From NCBI GenBank assembly GCA_965248915.1, contig OZ252216.1:2852001-2916000 (forward strand): DNA of 64,000 nt, read 5' to 3'. The first letter of the stretch is position 1. Every line of letters starts with the position of its first letter. The notes beneath the pieces were generated by a model, which saw nothing but the letters and a program-made list of their open reading frames with translations, was not told the origin of the DNA and searched no databases. The position numbers and the translations under genes were made by a program. Below, in pieces: positions 1-10,820 of this stretch. Origin of the DNA: CBDFLA01 sp965248915. GTDB taxonomy: Bacteria; Pseudomonadota; Alphaproteobacteria; M2410.

Positions 1-1325
<1,325 letters not shown>

Positions 1326-1436
1326 CGACCTGTTTACCATAGCGGTTCGGCCTGACTCCGGCCCCTTACCGCAAGGTCATGCGCCTCACCCCATCGTGAT
1401 TGGCCATGACCTGTGGCCCATGGTTATGCTAATCTC

Positions 1437-2177
1437 ATGAGTATGAAAAGAACGCGTAACCTGTTCGCTTGTGCAGCGCTCTTCTTGCCGCTGACGGTGG
1501 TCTCCCCAAGTGCCACGGCTGGAACTCCGGTCGTGGTTGAACTTTTTACGAGCCAAGGCTGCTCAAGTTGTCCACCTGCGGATGCCTTCTTGGCAGAGCT
1601 CGCAACCCGCGACGATGTCATCGCCCTTTCCTACCCGATCACATACTGGGATCATTTGGGCTGGGCCGACACCCTGGCGCGCCCCGAGCACTCTGAGCGT
1701 CAACGCGCTTACAACCGTGCCCTCGGGAAAGACATGGTCTACACGCCCGAGATGGTCATCGGCGGGCAAGTTCATGAAGTCGGAAGCCGCCGCGAAACAG
1801 TGGTCGCGAAAATCGAAAAAATGAAAAAGCAGGACACGTCCCACATCTCCGAAATTGCCGTGACGGACCTGGGCAATCGAATTTTGCTCGACATTCCAAG
1901 CACCATGAGCGCCACGGAACCTTGCACAGTTTGGTTCGTGCCCTTTTCTTCTGAAAAAACGGTTGCCATTGGCAACGGTGAAAACAAGGGGCAAACCATC
2001 ACCTACACAAATGTGGCACAGATTGCGCGCAACATTGGATCCTGGGCAGGCGAAGAAAAAACCATCGCACTTGAGCTCTCAGATGAGTTCCGTGACAGCT
2101 TTTCTGGGTTTGTATTGCTCATCCAAGACGCCGAGACCGGTCCCATTCGCGCCGCGACCAAAGTGATGCTAAGATAA
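1437..2177 (+). CDS. exported DUF1223 thioredoxin-fold protein
   Basis: DUF1223 family of secreted thioredoxin-like proteins; no biochemical role is established that I can name. The start at 1437 is preferred over an upstream in-frame ATG at 1413, because it places a clean signal peptide (KR, then a hydrophobic stretch ending SATA) at the N-terminus. The mature protein opens with VVELFTSQGCSSCPPAD, so Cys42 and Cys45 form a CxxC redox motif. The protein is 246 residues, close to the family norm. A periplasmic location is inferred. It follows aconitase on the same strand, but the gap gives no clear evidence of co-transcription. Confidence 0.85.
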   Translation: MSMKRTRNLFACAALFLPLTVVSPSATAGTPVVVELFTSQGCSSCPPADAFLAELATRDDVIALSYPITYWDHLGWADTLARPEHSERQRAYNRALGKDMVYTPEMVIGGQVHEVGSRRETVVAKIEKMKKQDTSHISEIAVTDLGNRILLDIPSTMSATEPCTVWFVPFSSEKTVAIGNGENKGQTITYTNVAQIARNIGSWAGEEKTIALELSDEFRDSFSGFVLLIQDAETGPIRAATKVMLR

Positions 2178-2211
2178 GCCTGGACGTCACCTTGGCAAAA
2201 GGCCGACCTTT

Positions 2212-2829
2212 GTGAGTGCACTCTTCACCGAGCTTTCCCCTCTCCTGCCTGCCTTGCAAGAACACATTGATCCTCTGCGCGCACGCTACGATGCGGAAGG
2301 TCGCCACTACCATTCTTGGGCTCATGTTGACGCGCTCCTTGCCGCCTACCGCGACGCAAAACACTTGGTCAATGATGAGGCATCAATACTCATTGCCATT
2401 CTCTATCACGATGCGGTCTACGACCCGCGCGCAACAGACAATGAAAGGAAAAGCGCTGAACTCATGTTGCAAGACTGTGATGGACATGTGCCACCGCGCG
2501 TCCTCATTCGTGCCCATGAACTGGTTTTGGCCACTGAGACACATGAAATTCCTGGATCCGACGACCCAGATTTCACCTCGGACTGTGGCTTGTTCCTCGA
2601 TATTGACCTGAGCGTCTTAGGTGGAGATGAAGAGATGTTCACCACCTATGAGACACAGGTTCGCGCTGAGTTCTCTTACGTGCCGGTGGAGACCTACAAC
2701 CAGCTCCGTGCCGCTGTCCTGCAACGTTTCTTAAACCGCGACCGCATCTATCACTCTGAGTTCTTCTATGAACGCCTGGAGCAGACGGCGCGGCGCAACC
2801 TCAAGGCAAGTCTTGCACGGCTAACCTAA
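2212..2829 (+). CDS. HD-superfamily metal-dependent phosphohydrolase
   Basis: Predicted cytoplasmic phosphohydrolase of the COG4339 type; substrate unknown. Metal-ligand candidates are the HYHSWAHV segment (His32, His34 region) and the YHD pair at His66-Asp67, the usual H...HD pattern. Length is 205 residues, normal for the family. The start is GTG at 2212; an ATG at 2216 lies in another frame. It begins 34 bases after the DUF1223 stop on the same strand, so co-transcription is possible. Its 3' end overlaps the convergent DUF2461 gene by 4 bases. Confidence 0.8.
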   Translation: MSALFTELSPLLPALQEHIDPLRARYDAEGRHYHSWAHVDALLAAYRDAKHLVNDEASILIAILYHDAVYDPRATDNERKSAELMLQDCDGHVPPRVLIRAHELVLATETHEIPGSDDPDFTSDCGLFLDIDLSVLGGDEEMFTTYETQVRAEFSYVPVETYNQLRAAVLQRFLNRDRIYHSEFFYERLEQTARRNLKASLARLT

Positions 2830-3521
2830 AACGGCACGTCCACCGCATCGCAGACGAATTTCATCAGCGGCTTGGCCGTTTTCATGGACTCAAAGACATC
2901 GTCCACAAAATCCGCTGATTCAATAGACTTCGGCTTGGACTCTCCCATGGCAAAGAAGCTCTTTCGCTTAATGTCGTCAATGAACGGTTCATTCGCATCA
3001 AACCCTTTGGGCGGGCGCACCAACCCATCGCCGCGAAGGCCACCACACCGCTCAATGAGTTTCTTGTTGTTGACCACCCTCTTCCAGGCGGAAGGGTTAT
3101 CACGAATGGCTTCACGGATCTTCTTCAGGTGCGGGCTTGGCGGATACCAGATACCACCACCGTAGAAAACCTCCTTAGGGCTCAAATGAATGTAGAAGCC
3201 TGGCGCATGAGCATCTTTGCCCCGCGCGTGCCGCAAGCGAACACCGGCATTTTCTTTGTAGGGCCGTTTGTCCTTGGAAAACCGCACATCTCGGTAGATG
3301 CGAAACATCGACCCACCATTCGGCCGCGGGTCGGCCACATAGTATTTGGAAACCTTCTCAAGCTTAGGCGCCAAGGCCTCAATGAACTCGGAGATCGGCT
3401 GAACAACTTCCGCCTTGTAGCGATCCTTATTAGCATTGAACCAATCGCGGTCATTGTTTTTTGAAAGCTCGCGAAAGAACTTGAAAAACCTCGGTGAAAA
3501 TCCGTTGAATTCACTGGCCAT
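2826..3521 (-). CDS. DUF2461 domain protein (TIGR02453 family)
   Basis: A 231-residue cytoplasmic protein of the DUF2461/TIGR02453 family, whose function is not established. The N-terminus has the family's typical arrangement: an F-x-FF-x-x-L segment, then NNDRDWFNANKDRY, then a basic segment with MFRIYRDVRFSKDKRPYK. The last of these is strongly conserved in the family. No signal peptide or membrane segment is visible. It lies 9 bases downstream of the GyrI-like gene on the same strand and may be the last gene of the leftward run that includes htpG. Confidence 0.85.
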   Translation of the reverse strand: MASEFNGFSPRFFKFFRELSKNNDRDWFNANKDRYKAEVVQPISEFIEALAPKLEKVSKYYVADPRPNGGSMFRIYRDVRFSKDKRPYKENAGVRLRHARGKDAHAPGFYIHLSPKEVFYGGGIWYPPSPHLKKIREAIRDNPSAWKRVVNNKKLIERCGGLRGDGLVRPPKGFDANEPFIDDIKRKSFFAMGESKPKSIESADFVDDVFESMKTAKPLMKFVCDAVDVPF

Positions 3522-3530
3522 ACGATTGCC

Positions 3531-4001
3531 TCACGTAATCGGAACGTAGATGTCGATCTGGCCTGTATTGTTGATCGGATCAAACCGCGCGTCATAGAGC
3601 TCAAAATCCGGCGCCGGCACATGTGAGTAGCTCGAGTTCGGCAGCCAATTGCCCCAGATATATTGCAGAGTGCCTTGCAGATCGTTGTGAAGATTTTCAT
3701 CCCCGATCTTGTGGGTGAAGACCGCGTACTTTTGCGCCGGCACGGTGCGGGCTTCCATGCCCTCCGGAATATTTCCCACTTCCGAAACACCTATTGCCGC
3801 CATGTATTCAAATCGATCATTGTCCGACGATCCAGGAAAGCAGACGCCGTAGGTCGCTTCGCCAACACCGTTTGCGACCTCACCGATGCGCGGCCCAAAC
3901 TTCATCCACAATTGCGGAATGTCCGATTTTGTCTCGGTGTTAAAGGCCGAGCAAACGCCAACCACGTTGAACTCATCCACCGTCACGATTTTCGGTTCCA
4001 T
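3531..4001 (-). CDS. GyrI-like / AraC-type effector-binding domain protein
   Basis: A stand-alone 156-residue protein with the GyrI-like small-molecule-binding fold seen at the C-terminus of AraC and MerR regulators. Supporting segments are YGVCFPG, YMAAIGVSEVG and the PAQKYAVFTHKIG strand, and the end DIYVPIT is typical of the domain. No DNA-binding domain is present, so it may be a ligand-binding or sequestering protein rather than a regulator; that is inference. It lies 35 bases after htpG and 9 bases before the DUF2461 gene, all on the minus strand. Confidence 0.75.
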   Translation of the reverse strand: MEPKIVTVDEFNVVGVCSAFNTETKSDIPQLWMKFGPRIGEVANGVGEATYGVCFPGSSDNDRFEYMAAIGVSEVGNIPEGMEARTVPAQKYAVFTHKIGDENLHNDLQGTLQYIWGNWLPNSSYSHVPAPDFELYDARFDPINNTGQIDIYVPIT

Positions 4002-4036
4002 GTCCTAGGCCTCCTCAAATGCCAACTGGCTCGATC

Positions 4037-5920
4037 TTAGCCCATCGCGCGCGCCATGACATCCGCCATGCGTTTGGCAAAGCCTTGCGGGTCATCCACC
4101 GGATCACCTTCGAGAATTCGAGCCTGGTCGAGCAAGAGGTGCGCCGAATCCGCTATATCTGACGCCACAGCCCCGGCAGCGACCTTGGCTTTGAGCGTCG
4201 ACAAAAGAGGATGACCCAAATTGACTTCTAATACGCGGCCACTAGCCCCACCAAATTGTTCATGATTGGCAAGGATTTTCTCCATCGCCATGTCGAGACC
4301 GCCTTCATCTGCCACCAAGCAAACTGCACTGTCAGTAAGGCGAATGGACTTGCGCACATCTGACACTTTGCCCTCAAGCGCCTGTTTCATGAACGCAAGA
4401 AGTGTCGCTTCATCTTTGTCCTCATCACCGTCTTCTTTGTCTTCTGAAGTGTCCCCAAGATCCGCTGCCCCTTGCGTCACGGACTTCAACGGCTTGCCAT
4501 CGATCTCTTGAGTGGCTTGCACCCAAAACCCGTCGACGGGATCAGAAAGCAGCAAGACTTCAATACCGCGCGCCTTGTAGCCTTCTAGCTGCGGACTTCG
4601 CGCAACCATGCCAGCGTCTTCACCTGCGATGTAATAAATCGCTTGTTGGTCGTCTCTCATTTCCGCCATATAATCGGCAAAGGAACGCAAGCCCTCTGAG
4701 GTCGTTGTCTTGAACCGTGCGAGCTTTTGGAGGTCGTCTCGCCGCTCAAAATCCTCATAGAGGCCTTCCTTGATGACCGCGCCAAACACATCCCAGAACT
4801 TTTCGAACTCTTCTGGTTCCTTCTCCGCTCTCTTGGTCAGCTCGCTCAACACGCGTTTCGTTAGAGCGCCGCGAATGTTGGTCACGATCGGATTGTTCTG
4901 CAGCATTTCCCGGGAGATGTTGAGCGGCATGTCCTCAGAATCAACAACCCCGCGCACAAACCGCAAATACCCAGGTAACAGCGGCGCATCGTCGGTGATA
5001 AAAATCCGATTAACGTAAAGCTTGAGGCGATTAGATCGCTGCGGATCAAACAGGTCCATCGGACGCATGGAAGGTACAAAGAGCAGGACCGAATATTCGT
5101 GGCGACCCTCCGCTTTGTAGTGGATCCTTGCCCACGGATCGTCAAAAGCATGTCCGACATGGTGGTAGAACTCTTTGTACTGTTCGTCGGTAATGTCGGA
5201 CTTGGGCCGCGCCCACAAGGCGCTGGCGGTATTAAGTGCTTCAGCCTCACTCTCAGGTTTTCCGGCCTCCAAGACCTTGATCGGGAGGGCCACGTGGTCA
5301 GAGTAAGTTTTCACAATGGCGGTCAATCGTTGTTGTTCAAGATACTCATCTTCACCTTCGCGCAGCGCCATGACAATCGCGGTTCCACGCGAAGCAAAGA
5401 GCGCCGGGGCTTCTTCTGTTTGCTCAACAGTGAACTCGCCCGTACCTTGACTGGACCACATCCAAATTTCAGAAGACCCCGCACGTCGCGACACCACTTG
5501 AACCGTTTCCGCGACCATAAAGGCAGAATAGAAGCCAACACCGAACTGTCCAATGAGAGACACATCCTTAGCGTCATCACCAGTAAGCTGGTCAGCAAAT
5601 TGACCGGTGCCAGATTTCGCTATCGTGCCGAGGTTCTCGATCAACTCATCGCGGCCCATGCCAACGCCATTGTCAGCGAGCGTCAACGTGCGGGCTTCCT
5701 TGTCGATGGAAATCAACACGCGGAAGTCTTCATCGCCTTCTGTAAGGGCAGGCGTCGTAATGGCCTCATAGCGCAGCTTGTCACAGGCATCTGACGCATT
5801 GGAGATCAATTCGCGAAGGAAAACCTCTTTCTCAGAATAGACGGAATGCACCATGAGGTGCAGGAGACGCGAGACCTCAGCCTGAAAAGCATGGGACTCC
5901 GGTTGCTTTACATCACTCAT
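4037..5920 (-). CDS. htpG: molecular chaperone HtpG (bacterial Hsp90)
   Basis: ATP-dependent dimeric cytoplasmic chaperone of 627 residues, full length for HtpG. The N-terminal GHKL ATPase motifs are intact: ELISNASDACDKLR near residues 37-50 (ATP/Mg Asn and Asp region), DNGVGM, and GQFGVGFYSAF for the lid. An acidic insert (DLGDTSEDKEDGDEDKDE) lies in the C-terminal third. Its ATG is only 9 bases after the stop of the DUF4340 gene, which suggests it is read as part of the Gld-like ABC operon unless it has an internal heat-shock promoter; I did not find a convincing one. Confidence 0.98.
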   Translation of the reverse strand: MSDVKQPESHAFQAEVSRLLHLMVHSVYSEKEVFLRELISNASDACDKLRYEAITTPALTEGDEDFRVLISIDKEARTLTLADNGVGMGRDELIENLGTIAKSGTGQFADQLTGDDAKDVSLIGQFGVGFYSAFMVAETVQVVSRRAGSSEIWMWSSQGTGEFTVEQTEEAPALFASRGTAIVMALREGEDEYLEQQRLTAIVKTYSDHVALPIKVLEAGKPESEAEALNTASALWARPKSDITDEQYKEFYHHVGHAFDDPWARIHYKAEGRHEYSVLLFVPSMRPMDLFDPQRSNRLKLYVNRIFITDDAPLLPGYLRFVRGVVDSEDMPLNISREMLQNNPIVTNIRGALTKRVLSELTKRAEKEPEEFEKFWDVFGAVIKEGLYEDFERRDDLQKLARFKTTTSEGLRSFADYMAEMRDDQQAIYYIAGEDAGMVARSPQLEGYKARGIEVLLLSDPVDGFWVQATQEIDGKPLKSVTQGAADLGDTSEDKEDGDEDKDEATLLAFMKQALEGKVSDVRKSIRLTDSAVCLVADEGGLDMAMEKILANHEQFGGASGRVLEVNLGHPLLSTLKAKVAAGAVASDIADSAHLLLDQARILEGDPVDDPQGFAKRMADVMARAMG

Positions 5921-5929
5921 TTGTTCGAC

Positions 5930-7084
5930 CTAATTTTCTTGTGGTTCATTTGCCTCGATGGGTTGGATTAAAGAGTCCAAAGCAACGGTTAGCTGGTTGC
6001 CTTTCCACTCAGGTATTTTGAAAGTCCAACCTTTCGCGCGGCGATTGATGGCATCAGCCTCAACTTGCGGGCTGGGTTTAATATCCTCAGACAGAGGCTC
6101 GCCCTCAGAAGTTACCTCTTCACTTGTCTCATTTGTCGGCTCTGCGGATCGAGCTTCCGCTGTGACGGCAACCCAATAATCACCGTCTTGATTGCTCACA
6201 CTCAAGGTGATGGTCAAGCCGTCAAAGGTCTCATAGACCAACTGTGCAGCCGCTCCCAAATCAACCTCACTTGCTGGGCGAACGCCTTGCAGGCTAAGCG
6301 CCATCAAAGCCGACGCCACACCGTTCGCAGATGTAGGCGCGGTCGCCTCAAATCCCGACGGCACGCCTTCAAGCGTGAAATTGTATTCGCTTGGGCCCAC
6401 CCGCGAAGCACCAAAGCCCTTTGATCCCTTGCTGGCACTTCCTGGAATGGACGTAACCCTCGCAACGCGCTCCCGGTCGATTTGCAGAAACTCCAGGTCA
6501 AGCCAACCCTGTTCTTCGGTCACTGGCTCCAACCGCCCAAGCGCGACCCAGGTCTGCGTTTCATGGGCCAGACGAACATAGCGCCGCGTTTCCCCGTTCA
6601 CATCCGGCAAGCCTTGCACATGGCCCACCACAAGTGAGGCGATTACTGATCCTTGACCATCAAGGGCGGAAAGCACAATGCCTTCACCACCCTCTTCAGG
6701 GCGCACAAGGCCCAAATGGTGATGCCAATCGGCTCGCGCTGTCTTTGCTTCAATTAAATCGAGGTCCGCAAGGCTCAAAACCGTTTGACGGACTTGGTCG
6801 ACGAGAACCGGAAAGCCATGAGCTTCTTCAAGCCTCCAAACGAAGTCATCATCACGGTTGATGGTGAGCATATCTTCTTTCGACCAAATTCGGAGCGAAC
6901 GCACTTGATCGATCTGCGATTCAAATCCTTCAAAAGCGAGCCGAGGCTTGAAAGAGCCGGTCTCGCCGCCTCTTTGCATTGCCACAGCAATCACCGCAGC
7001 GATGACGGCGACCAACGTCACAATCGCGAGGGTCATCACATGTCGGTCGCGCGCACTCATGGAGGCAGACTTTGCATCAGACAT
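5930..7084 (-). CDS. DUF4340 domain membrane-anchored protein
   Basis: A 384-residue protein with one N-terminal transmembrane segment (HVMTLAIVTLVAVIAAVIAV) followed by a large extracytoplasmic part, matching the DUF4340 family found beside Gld-type ABC systems. A longer frame is open to 7141, but MSDAKSASMSARDR at 7084 is chosen because it overlaps the upstream gene by only 8 bases and leaves a simple signal anchor. A low-complexity acidic segment (EEVTSEGEPLSEDIKP) sits near residue 330. Molecular role unknown; it probably partners the GldG-type subunit. Confidence 0.82.
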   Translation of the reverse strand: MSDAKSASMSARDRHVMTLAIVTLVAVIAAVIAVAMQRGGETGSFKPRLAFEGFESQIDQVRSLRIWSKEDMLTINRDDDFVWRLEEAHGFPVLVDQVRQTVLSLADLDLIEAKTARADWHHHLGLVRPEEGGEGIVLSALDGQGSVIASLVVGHVQGLPDVNGETRRYVRLAHETQTWVALGRLEPVTEEQGWLDLEFLQIDRERVARVTSIPGSASKGSKGFGASRVGPSEYNFTLEGVPSGFEATAPTSANGVASALMALSLQGVRPASEVDLGAAAQLVYETFDGLTITLSVSNQDGDYWVAVTAEARSAEPTNETSEEVTSEGEPLSEDIKPSPQVEADAINRRAKGWTFKIPEWKGNQLTVALDSLIQPIEANEPQEN

Positions 7085-9029
7085 TTTTGCGGCCTCCGTC
7101 CCGGCGGCGATAAAGAGCAAGTCCAACCGCAAACACACCAATCAAAAGGGGCATCAAGGCGATATTGACAAACTTCACCCGAGATCCAAGCCGGTCGATG
7201 TCTTTACGTAGATTGTATTGGATATCGCGTCGAGCTTTGCGTGTTTCTGCTGCATCGTTGAGAAGCTGTTGGAGTTCCGTTCTCTCTTCCGGCGTCACCA
7301 AGACCGTCTCGTCCGCCGTCTCATCACTCGACAGGCTTCCGCGGATCTCATCCACGCGCTGGGATATCTGATCAAGTTTGCTGTCGAGCTCCTCTTGCCG
7401 CGGTAAAAATTCAGCCTCCGCCGCCCGTCGAATATCTTCAACCACCGTGAAAGAACGATTGGCTCGGGCCCGCGATCGCAAAGAGATGAGGTCATTGGAT
7501 CCCATCAAATTGTCAATCGCGCCAATAACAAAGGCGCCATTGTCAGCCGTTGGCTCCGCATATCGCTCGCCAAGGAATTCTGAAACTTGCACCCAGAAGC
7601 GATCATCAAAGAGATCCGCATCCGCCACTACGATTACATTGGCATCTTCCGTGGAAGCGATATGCGCTGGCAGTGGCTGTTCAGGTTCATCCTCGCCCGG
7701 CGACAGATCCTCTTCCGCATCGAGCGCATCTTCTGGTGGAGGCGGACCATCCGAAAACATCGTCTTAACAGGCCCAAACACCCGAGCCGCAATCACATAA
7801 GCCTCATCATCGGGTAGGAATTTCCGCAACAGCTCATCTGGAGGTGTTTGGAATTTCACGTCCTGAAAATCTAACAACATCGACACATCGCTAGACGTGA
7901 TCAACGGCGTAAAACGAGTGCCGGCTTCCGCCAAGGATTTGATGGCTCCGACAGAAGCCATTTGCACTCGGTTCAAACTGCCGGTGACGATATCATCGCT
8001 GTTGAAATCTTGCGCCTCAAGTCCGATCCAAACCACATAGTCAATGGCACGGTTGTCCGCACCATTTCCCCACCCAACACGCAATGATCGGGCAAGATCA
8101 CCGACAATGTGTTCACCATCGATCTCGACCCCCCAAGAGTTTAAGAGCGGCGCCAGGAAGTTGACAGACGAATCCGCAAATCCCTGCCCGCCTGCACCTT
8201 GAACTTGAGAAAGCTCTGAGAAGGGATCGACAAAGGCAAGAACCCGGCCGCCGCGCATCACGAATTGATCGATGGCATAAAGCGCTTTTTGACCAAGGGC
8301 AGGTGGATGCGCGATAAGCAGCACTTCGACCTCGGGTGGAATCCGGTCAAACTCCGCGGTCAATTGTTCAACCTCAAAAGCCGCCAGCATCTCCTCATAG
8401 ATCATGAAGGGCTGCGCATTGCCCTGCATCGCCGCCACCATGCCTCCAGGACCTGTGTCGAGGGGGAGATCAGAAAGGAGCCCCAAAACCGGTTGGCTTT
8501 CTCGGTTGAGACGATAGATCATCGATGCCAGGTCGTACTCGAGATACTGTTCCCGGTCCGTGGCGAAAAAGGGGATCACTTCCTGACCGTCAATTGTGTT
8601 GGATGCCACCAATCCAAAGTAAATGATCTCGCCACCGACAACTTGCGCGCCTTTTAGGCCGCTTGCCACCGCCTGGTCTTCAGCCTCCGTGTAGGGTTCT
8701 GGGTCAATCACTTCAACAATGAGTTTGCCATCAGAAACGGACGCAAATTCTGAGAGGAGATCGCGCACCCGCTCCCCCATCACCCGAATTTGTTGGATGT
8801 CAGCAGCAGAAGTCTCCGAATAGTAGAGACGAAAGGTGATCGGCTCTTCTATTCCCTCAAGCGTACGCACCGTGCCGTCGTCTAGAGTGAACAAGCCCTC
8901 TGAGGTTAGGTCCAATCGCGCGCTGCGAAAGACGTTGAGCGCGAAAACATTGAGAGCCAAGAACAAGACGACAAGCAGCGTGATGGTGGCTGCTGTCGCC
9001 TGATGTCTGGAGAGTTTGAAACCGCCCAT
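7077..9029 (-). CDS. GldG-family ABC system auxiliary protein
   Basis: About 650 residues: an N-terminal membrane segment (AATITLLVVLFLALNVFALN), a long extracytoplasmic ABC-type uncharacterised domain, a coiled-coil-like stretch near residues 540-600 (repeated Q/E/L runs), and a C-terminal membrane helix (LMPLLIGVFAVGLALYRRR). This is the layout of GldG-like proteins, which act with GldA and GldF. ATG at 9029 is preferred; a GTG directly before it at 9032 abuts the permease stop. An acidic, proline-rich segment (EDALDAEEDLSPGEDEPEQP) may be a flexible linker. The substrate is unknown. Confidence 0.85.
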   Translation of the reverse strand: MGGFKLSRHQATAATITLLVVLFLALNVFALNVFRSARLDLTSEGLFTLDDGTVRTLEGIEEPITFRLYYSETSAADIQQIRVMGERVRDLLSEFASVSDGKLIVEVIDPEPYTEAEDQAVASGLKGAQVVGGEIIYFGLVASNTIDGQEVIPFFATDREQYLEYDLASMIYRLNRESQPVLGLLSDLPLDTGPGGMVAAMQGNAQPFMIYEEMLAAFEVEQLTAEFDRIPPEVEVLLIAHPPALGQKALYAIDQFVMRGGRVLAFVDPFSELSQVQGAGGQGFADSSVNFLAPLLNSWGVEIDGEHIVGDLARSLRVGWGNGADNRAIDYVVWIGLEAQDFNSDDIVTGSLNRVQMASVGAIKSLAEAGTRFTPLITSSDVSMLLDFQDVKFQTPPDELLRKFLPDDEAYVIAARVFGPVKTMFSDGPPPPEDALDAEEDLSPGEDEPEQPLPAHIASTEDANVIVVADADLFDDRFWVQVSEFLGERYAEPTADNGAFVIGAIDNLMGSNDLISLRSRARANRSFTVVEDIRRAAEAEFLPRQEELDSKLDQISQRVDEIRGSLSSDETADETVLVTPEERTELQQLLNDAAETRKARRDIQYNLRKDIDRLGSRVKFVNIALMPLLIGVFAVGLALYRRRDGGRKNV

Positions 9030-9032
9030 CAC

Positions 9033-9767
9033 TCAAGTCCTCTTATGATCGATGAGAAGGATATTGATCGTGAGCGCCACCCCGATGAGCGTGAGGAAGA
9101 ACACCATGTCGCGAAGATCAATAACCCCGTCCATGATGGCTTCAAAGTGCGTCATGAAACTGAACGAGGCAATCGCCTGAACCAGAACCGTCGATGGTGA
9201 CACCGCTTGAACGAACTCAAGCACAAGGGGCAATCCGCTCACCGTGAACAAGAAACAAACCGTTACGCTCAACACGAAGGCAATAACTTGATTGCGCGTC
9301 GTCGCCGAAAGACAGGCGCCAATGGCAAGATAAGCCCCAGCCATAAAGAACGACCCCACATAACCTGCAAAAATCACTCCATTGTCAGGATCGCCAAGAT
9401 AGTTGACCGTGATCCAGACCGGGAACGTGAGCGCTAGCGCCAGCCCCGCGAAGGCCCAAGCCGCTAGATATTTGCCAATCACCATTGCCCAAAGCGGGAT
9501 TGGCAGCGTCATCAAGATTTCGATGGTGCCGCTCTTTTGTTCTTCGGCCCACAGCCGCATGGCGATCGCCGGGATGAAGAAGAGATAGAGCCACGGAAGG
9601 AACCCGAAGAAGGGCGTGAGATCCGCCCGACCTGATTCAAACAGGTTGCCGATGTAGAACGTGAATGCGCCTGTAGCAAACAGGAAGATCACAATGAACA
9701 CATACGCCAAAGGTGTCGCAAAGTAGCCCATGAATTCACGCTTGAAGACGGCTTTGAGTTCTCTCAT
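9033..9767 (-). CDS. ABC-2 type transporter permease (GldF-like)
   Basis: A 244-residue inner-membrane permease with about six hydrophobic segments. It begins MRELKAVFKREFMGYFATPLA, the usual opening of GldF/ABC-2 permeases that place a short cytoplasmic helix before the first membrane pass. The segment AEEQKSGTIEILMTLPI is the conserved coupling region of this family. It overlaps the ATPase gene by 4 bases and abuts the GldG-type gene, so the three are translationally coupled. In Bacteroidota, GldAFG serves gliding; outside that phylum the transported substrate is not established. Confidence 0.9.
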   Translation of the reverse strand: MRELKAVFKREFMGYFATPLAYVFIVIFLFATGAFTFYIGNLFESGRADLTPFFGFLPWLYLFFIPAIAMRLWAEEQKSGTIEILMTLPIPLWAMVIGKYLAAWAFAGLALALTFPVWITVNYLGDPDNGVIFAGYVGSFFMAGAYLAIGACLSATTRNQVIAFVLSVTVCFLFTVSGLPLVLEFVQAVSPSTVLVQAIASFSFMTHFEAIMDGVIDLRDMVFFLTLIGVALTINILLIDHKRT

Positions 9768-10717
9768 GCCGGCGCCTCCGCATCTGACGTCGTTAAAGAC
9801 CGAAAGACTTCATCGAGCCGACCCTCTTCAGCGTAAAGCGCTTTGACATTCCAACTTTTCTCAACCGCCAAGGTGCTGACGTCTTCAATCAGCAGACGAG
9901 CTGGATCGCTCGGGAACAGCGTGAACCTCTGAGCTTGACCTGGACCGTCACTTTCGACCATCTCAGCAATCCCTGAGAGTGAAGACAAAGAAGACCGGGC
10001 CGCTTCTGCCTCATTTGCAGCCACATCCATGGTGACCGCGTTGTGATAACGCGAGCGCGCTGCTAACTCTTCAGGCGTACCGTCGGCAACAATAAGTCCT
10101 CGGTCAATAATAACTGCACGCGAACAGATCGCTTCTACTTCTTCCAGAATGTGGGTCGAGATAATGATCGCTTTTTCGGAAGCCATTTCGCGAATAAGCT
10201 CACGCACCGCATGCTTTTGGTTTGGATCGAGACCATCTGTGGGCTCGTCCATGATGAGGACCGGTGGATTGTGCAAGATGGCTTGAGCCAACCCAACCCG
10301 GCGCTTGAACCCCTTTGACAATGTATCAATGGTTTGGTCCAGAACGCCGCCGAGTTGGGTGCGTTCAACCGCAAGCGCCCTTGCCTTCTCAGCCTCGGAT
10401 CCATCCAGTCCTCTTGCATCGCAGATGAAGGCAAGAAACTGGCGCGGCGTCATTTCGCCGTAAGCCGGCGCCCCTTCCGGCAAATACCCCATCTTCGTTT
10501 GTGCTTGATTGGAGTGGGAGGCGACGTCGATCCCGCAAACCTCAACCCGTCCGGCGGATGGCGCCAAGAACCCTGTGATCATCCGCATGGTCGTGGATTT
10601 TCCTGCACCATTCGGCCCAAGAAACCCAAGCACCTCTCCCTTCCCCACATTGAAGGAAAGACCATTGACCGCGGTAAACGATCCGAACTTTTTGACGAGA
10701 CCTTCAATTTCGATCAT
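9764..10717 (-). CDS. ABC transporter ATP-binding protein (GldA-like)
   Basis: A 317-residue ATPase with Walker A GPNGAGKST (residues about 35-43), a signature region replaced by LSKGFKRRVGLAQA, and Walker B VLIMDEPTDGLDP followed by the switch histidine in STHILEE. The extra C-terminal domain of about 90 residues is usual for the ABC-2 (CcmA/GldA) class. It is the first gene of the gldA-F-G-DUF4340-htpG run and is preceded by 103 bases after the SDR gene, a suitable place for a promoter. It acts on the cytoplasmic face with the downstream permease. Confidence 0.92.
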   Translation of the reverse strand: MIEIEGLVKKFGSFTAVNGLSFNVGKGEVLGFLGPNGAGKSTTMRMITGFLAPSAGRVEVCGIDVASHSNQAQTKMGYLPEGAPAYGEMTPRQFLAFICDARGLDGSEAEKARALAVERTQLGGVLDQTIDTLSKGFKRRVGLAQAILHNPPVLIMDEPTDGLDPNQKHAVRELIREMASEKAIIISTHILEEVEAICSRAVIIDRGLIVADGTPEELAARSRYHNAVTMDVAANEAEAARSSLSSLSGIAEMVESDGPGQAQRFTLFPSDPARLLIEDVSTLAVEKSWNVKALYAEEGRLDEVFRSLTTSDAEAPA

Positions 10718-10820
10718 GCGCCTGTCCGACCCTTTGAGTTCTGAGCCAAAATCGTGATTTTTTGCATGGGGTTAGATAGTGAAAGTCTGGCCTTCGTGCA
10801 AGCCCCCGGGAGGATTTCTG

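Noticed and set aside
3182..3790. 202-codon minus-strand frame spanning the DUF2461 and GyrI-like genes
   Set aside because: Arg/Ser-rich composition typical of an out-of-frame translation; it crosses two real genes.
5099..5794. 231-codon plus-strand frame opposite htpG
   Set aside because: Lies entirely opposite a certain gene and has no recognisable domain.
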